From the NCBI GenBank assembly GCA_037178675.1, contig JAYMGJ010000098.1, forward strand, positions 248,001 through 312,000: 64,000 nt of DNA, given 5' to 3'. Below the pieces are notes generated by a model. It was not told the origin of the DNA and searched no databases. It worked only from the letters and a program-made list of their open reading frames with translations. A program made the position numbers and the translations under genes. Shown piece by piece: positions 59,659-64,000 of the stretch (position 1 is the first letter of the stretch; every line of letters begins with the position of its first letter). This DNA comes from Scleroderma bovista. Lineage: Eukaryota; Basidiomycota; Agaricomycetes; Boletales; Sclerodermataceae.

Positions 59659-62600
59659 TCACGGTGGATCTAGGGGGTAGTGGTACACTTGTCTGAAGAC
59701 TTGCCAAACAACACCTAATCCCTTGACCAATTCATGCCAGCTTCTCTGTGCAGTAGGTATAAGGTCCGATGGAAACCATTCGAATGCAAGTGTAGAAATC
59801 GGCGAAAGAGAGTCCTCGCTCGATTGAGGAGTAAACTGTGGGGGTTCGGCCCCCTTGGTGGGTGTGGTTTGTTCAAGGGGACGTGAACTGGCTGCCGAAC
59901 TACTCCATGATGCAGAATGAATCGGAGTCGTTAGAGGGACAAATGTGGACGCCACGGATGTAGGAGGTATATTCAAACTTTGTGATGATGGTGTAAAGAC
60001 AGTGGTCGTGACAAACACCGTTTCCGTGACTGGCGTAGGGAATTGCTCCCAATCCAAGCTACGGCGTGTTACGAATAAATCGAATGCGTGCCGCATTTTC
60101 CTAAATTCTGATCCCACATTGGTGAGAAGTATGAGAAGGAACACTATAGGTAATAGACCCAACAGTAAGAGGAGGGAACTGGGCGTGTGGCTCATGTGAG
60201 CTCTGGGAGTGTCGGAACGTAGGTGTAGGGTTAGTTTGGGGCAGAAGAACTCTTCTAGAGAGTAATGAAGCATCCGATAGCTATGAGGGGTCTGCTGGTG
60301 ATGCGCAAAGTTTGTGCGCACCGACTCAACGGCTACAAAGAAACATTAACGAAGAGAAAGTTGGATCTCCATGGCGCTTACCAGAAGCGGGATCTATCGT
60401 CACGTCCATCCTTCCAACGGCGAGGGCAAAAGTAGGTATCAAGATATCCACATGTGACTTGTTTATCGCTTTGGATTTCCCTTTCGCATCCGTCGTGGGC
60501 TTGGCTTTATCGGACTGCTTGACAACGTAGTCCACCGAAAGGCGACCGCCTTGCTCGCCAACTTGAATCTTGACCCAGGTGATCCAATCATTGCGACTTT
60601 TTTCATTGAAAGACGGTCCGAGGTCGATGGCACCCGTTTGATTCTGCTTCCCAAACATACGGCTTTCGAAACGGACAGGAATGCCATCGACGTCCGCGTT
60701 AATGATATCAATGTCAACGTGAGGCTGTGCCTCGCAGTCCACCGACGACGATGGGCCAGACGGGGCTGTAGAATTTGTTGCTCGCGCGAGCCCGAATTCA
60801 AGCCAGTCCGAATCCGCATCAGGCGGAACATGCATGTGCATACGGACCGCATGTGCATTGGGGAACTTCGAGCCTCCCAAAAACAGGGGTGTTACAAGGA
60901 TATCGACCGAGGGTATTATCAACGGTCCGCTGCGTTGTCTTCTGGTCAATGCGCCCTGGGCATGCACAGCAGACGGGGGCGCGATCGCAGATTCCCTATG
61001 TCCGGTGGGTGTCCTTGGGCGAGGAGAGAGACGTCTATTTTCCAACGCGAGTTGTGGTCTAGTATTTCGCTTCGGAACGACCAGTTGGGATATCGAGCGA
61101 AGAGCTATTCGCCCACCATCCGATCCGCACCGAGTTGTACCATTGTGTTGCAGTACTGTTCGTCGGGTCTGAGCATCCCGTAGATCCCCCGACATATTAT
61201 AAACCTCGACAGTGGCACCCTCCGTTTCATTGCGGATGGTTGTCGAGATTGTTTCGGAGTCCGCTGCAAGCACAGTGAACCGCGGTAAGACAACGGGGAT
61301 TGGATCCGATTCATCTTCTGAACTTGAGTTAGAGTGGGATGTGCGTCCATTCATGATGCCAGAACGGGTTTTGGGTATGACGAGGATGATGCCAGATATA
61401 GTAAACGTAAAGACGTTATTGGCGGGCGGGATGATATCATTCATGTTGATATGAATAGTGAGGGGAACAGAAGGTAGATAAGGGGAGGGGTCAGAAGGTG
61501 CACGGCTGCGTCCCCCGGGCGTCAATGGGGCAGAACTGATAGAGGACAATGTCCCCGATGGCGCCAGGGATGTGGGTGATCCCTCGAAAGAATAGTCTGG
61601 CAAATGGTCTGCTGGTAAAGGTGCGCGAAGTAAGGAGGACGTGGAGGAATTAGCGGTCATCGGGGGTGCCTGGAGCATGCCACTGTTGGTTACCGCAGAC
61701 GGGAATTCAAGTGATGGTGGTCTTGTTATGGGTGTTGAAGGCCCCACATCAAAGCCGGTATAACCAGCCCCTCCAGATATTGACCACTGTACTTCCTCAC
61801 CGGGGGCCCAGTAAACATCAGAGTTCCTGGTGTCCAGAACGACGTCCATCCCCAACATGGTCGCTACTCCCGGGAACCACACGCCTTTACACGTTCCCTT
61901 GTATTCCACCTTCATCAGGACGCCCTCTCGACCACTCGATGAATGTCGAGCCTTGCCTGAGATGAGGGTGGACATCTCCCCTTTGACCTCCCTTACTCCA
62001 ACACGCCTCCTGCTGTCTCCGTTTCCGAGGATGGTCTTCGTAGGCTGAGCCCAGCGAACGCGAAGGCGGTCAGAAGAAGGAAATGTGCCCTGGATGACAA
62101 TACCTCCGGAGCTGCCCTCTGCATATGCTGACGAATCTGAAGATTCGTCGTCTGCCATGTTGCCGTAGGAACCGCTGCGCGAGGCACGAGAAGTTGTGCG
62201 AGTAACGTGAGGCTCGGAAGTCAGCTCCCAAGCACCTGGGTCTTCCTCTGCAGATGAGAGTGAGGCAATTGAGGCAGATGTACTTGTTGGGGTGGGAGGG
62301 AATATGTGTAACCTTAGATTATTTGAGAGACAGCGGGGTATGGGTATTGAAATCTAGTTATTGGATGAGTTGAATGTCTCGTGACAAGAGGGATTCTGTA
62401 CATACGAGGAAGGGTGCTCTAGGTGGCCGCGATGCAAAGGGGACAAAGAGGTCGACAACGGCCATGAAATGTATGTTACTTCTTTCGGTGATTGAGGGTC
62501 GTCTCATCTTGGCCGCTGAAAATGTGGACACACGCAGTGCACTTTCGTCACCGACGGACCGCGGAGGCAAGTCCTTTGGGAGGATATATGCGATGTTGTA

Positions 62601-62780
62601 TCCACTGACTATGATGTGTCCTGTGTACCTGTCGTCCAGAGGGGCATTTGGAGCACTAGCAGAGGAAGAAGACGCGCGACCGGAGTGGAGGGAAGCTGCG
62701 GGTTGGACGCCAAATAGAGACAGGTAAGACTTTGAAGAACGCGGGGGAAGATTGAGCGCTCTGGCTGCATTGTTCAGCAT
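59659..62780 (-). CDS. Uncharacterised 1006-residue protein with one membrane segment
   Basis: I do not recognise this family. Three exons (62406-62780, 60382-62353, 59659-60332) sum to 3021 nt, 1006 residues; both introns (52 and 49 nt) are clean GT-AG and the frame is kept. Start MLNNAARALNLPPRSSKSYL. Early conserved-looking block: RYTGHIIVSGYNIAYILPKD and FMAVVDLFVPF. The middle is Ser/Pro-rich with folded-looking islands: GVLMKVEYKGTCKGVWFPGV, LTIHINMNDIIPPANNVFTF, PSVDILVTPLFLGG and SNEKSRNDWITWVKIQVG-like beta-rich text. Near the C-terminus SSLLLLLGLLPIVFLLILLT is a strong membrane helix, then about 150 Ser/Thr/Pro-rich residues. No signal peptide at the start, so it is probably tail-proximally anchored, large domain cytosolic or lumenal unknown. 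Confidence 0.75.
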
Positions 62781-63411
62781 GGGACATGTGGAGCTGGAGA
62801 AGGCGTATGGAACAGAGTTGCTGTCAATGGGGTGAACTTGGGCAGAAAGCAGCTTCAGATTTTCCTCTGACTAGTTTTCAGAAGGGTTGTGCGAGAATGC
62901 GACACCACACGCACCAGGAAAAAGTGGAATAGTAGATCCTGGAGAGACGCTATCAACGGGTATCGACAGCTGGATCCACTCGGTCAGGATGACAGGAGAT
63001 GTTGCATACACGGCACTTTACCTTGAGATAAATTTTGATAGATGCACCATCTTGACCTTGTTTTACCTTGCCTTGGATTGCGAGGCGTGTCACGACGTTG
63101 AGCCTGGGTTGCTGGGTCGTGGTAACCTGCGACAAGCCACTGGTCGTGGAGAGCGGGGGACTCAAAGTACGCGTATGACGCGACGGATACATGCGATGGT
63201 CGTGGTTGGAGACGAACGCGTTCCGCGGCTCGCGTGGGGGGCACAGCTTGACAAATGCGTCCAGACGTTATGTAAGCGACAGGAACCAGATTAGTAGACC
63301 ACTGGTCATTGGCCAATGAGAAACCAAGGACATACTTACAAGAGGACCTCCGCGGTCTATCGGGAAACTAAAAGTATATATAATTCAAGCCTCGTCGGTT
63401 GAATTATACGT
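62781..63411. promoter_or_regulatory. Divergent promoter, orphan gene (-) and M16 protease (+)
   Basis: 631 bp between outward-facing starts. TATATATAA at 63375-63383 lies about 30 bp before the protease ATG. A 135-codon frame at 62887-63294 is not supported as a gene. Confidence 0.5.
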
Positions 63412-64000
63412 ATGCTTCATATAAACAGCTTGCTAACTCGCTTCGCCTCCTTCCTTCGCACCCCACGCTCGTCTTCCTCTCGAACTGCCGCTCGCTCGCT
63501 CGCAATGACACCCTCGGACTGGTCCCATGTCTCTCCAGGTAGCGACATACCACCTCACTTGCTCTTCACAAGACCGCTCGAGAAATCTCAGGTCGACGAC
63601 CGTCAGTACAGCGTCATCAAGCTCGAGAATGGCCTGACCGCCATGTTGGTCCATGATCCACACACCGAAAATGCAGCGGCTAGTTTAGATGTCGCTGTTG
63701 GTCATTTGTCTGATCCGGTGAGCATACCCGTACATTCCACGCTATTTAGAATTGTCTGCTCACATTTTTAACAGGATGACATGCCAGGTCTAGCCCACTT
63801 CTGCGAACATCTATTATTTATGGTATGAACGCCCCATTCTGGCCCCGTAGCTACATTAACAAGTATCTCAGGGCACCAGGCAATTTCCTAAAGAGAATGA
63901 GTATTCCGAAGTATGGTCCACCTTCGTCACTAGTATTTCTCACTTACTGGTGCCTTCAGTATCTTTCCAAGAACAATGGTGGTTCAAATGCATACACTTC
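63412..64000 (+). CDS. M16 metalloprotease (insulysin/Ste23 type), 3' end outside window
   Basis: Start MLHINSLLTRFASFLRTPRS at 63412, with an alternative Met at 63505 (MTPSDWSHVS) which would drop a mitochondrial-like presequence. Then YSVIKLENGLTAMLVHDPHT, AAASLDVAVGHLSDP, spliced to DDMPGLAHFCEHLLFM, GTRQFPKENEYSE and YLSKNNGGSNAYT at the right edge. H-F-C-E-H is the inverted zinc motif H-x-x-E-H of M16 peptidases, and YLSKNNGGSNAYT is typical of insulin-degrading enzyme and yeast Ste23 (a-factor maturation, mitochondrial peptide clearance). Introns of 45-60 nt. The two Met codons could yield mitochondrial and cytosolic forms, as in human IDE; that is inference. Confidence 0.9.

Noticed and set aside
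59659..60321. Separate small membrane-protein gene at the 3' end of the orphan gene
   Set aside because: A clean 49-nt GT-AG intron (60333-60381) joins it in frame to the large upstream exon, and total exon length is a multiple of three.
1..64000. CRISPR array, prophage, biosynthetic cluster or operon
   Set aside because: No regularly spaced repeats, no phage genes and no co-directional pathway set; gene structure is eukaryotic throughout.

Overview
The window is nuclear DNA from a filamentous basidiomycete, most likely an Agaricomycete. Genes are dense and lie on both strands, with no operons. Almost every gene is cut by several GT-AG introns of about 45-70 nt. The gene set is fungal: LIS1/nudF, a PAS-GATA white-collar-2 homologue, indoleamine dioxygenase and a Helitron-type helicase relic. 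I cannot name the species. Exon joins were made by eye from reading frame, splice consensus and protein-family conservation, so gene ends are firmer than internal exon borders.

Layout. 1-10.5 kb (+): 3' part of a YTH m6A reader, the dynein regulator LIS1/nudF, and a roughly 2000-residue kinesin-4-like motor. 11.4-12.7 kb (+): a WC-2-like PAS/GATA protein. 12.7-15.2 kb: non-coding, with a decayed tandem duplication. 15.2-17.7 kb (+): ARPC1 and a BTB-like protein. 19-24 kb: an AGC-type kinase (-) divergent from inositol-pentakisphosphate 2-kinase (+), then isovaleryl-CoA dehydrogenase (+). 24.6-28.1 kb (-): a C2H2-type protein and arginase, the latter with a GC-AG intron. 28.7-31 kb (+): a class I/II aminotransferase. 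31.1-33.7 kb (-): a DRN1/CWF19L1 protein with three zinc knuckles. 34.2-36.2 kb (+): a secreted type-B carboxylesterase. 36.5-39.5 kb: a NUDIX hydrolase (-) divergent from a UBLCP1 phosphatase (+). 41.2-42.9 kb: a CSN8-like subunit (-) divergent from NECAP (+). 42.9-45.2 kb: gene-poor, with a structured repeat. 45.2-48.8 kb (+): cysteine desulfurase NFS1 and a two-RRM SR-like protein. 49.3-51.3 kb (-): tubulin cofactor E. 51.7-52.35 kb (-): a dead Helitron helicase fragment. 52.6-54.4 kb (+): 3-hydroxyisobutyryl-CoA hydrolase. 55.6-59.5 kb (+): indoleamine 2,3-dioxygenase and RPA1. 59.7-62.8 kb (-): an unrecognised 1006-residue protein with one membrane segment. 63.4 kb to the edge (+): start of an M16 metalloprotease.

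Functionally this is mostly a housekeeping segment. Recurring themes are the cytoskeleton (LIS1, kinesin, ARPC1, TBCE), branched-chain amino-acid breakdown (IVD, HIBCH), other amino-acid catabolism (arginase, aminotransferase, IDO) and RNA processing (YTH, DRN1, SR protein). These genes are not arranged as a cluster. I did not find a clearly new multi-gene system. The best leads are the orphan 1006-residue membrane protein, the inverted/direct repeat block upstream of NFS1, the triple zinc-knuckle insert in DRN1, the repetitive kinesin stalk, and the stop-containing GC-AG intron in arginase.
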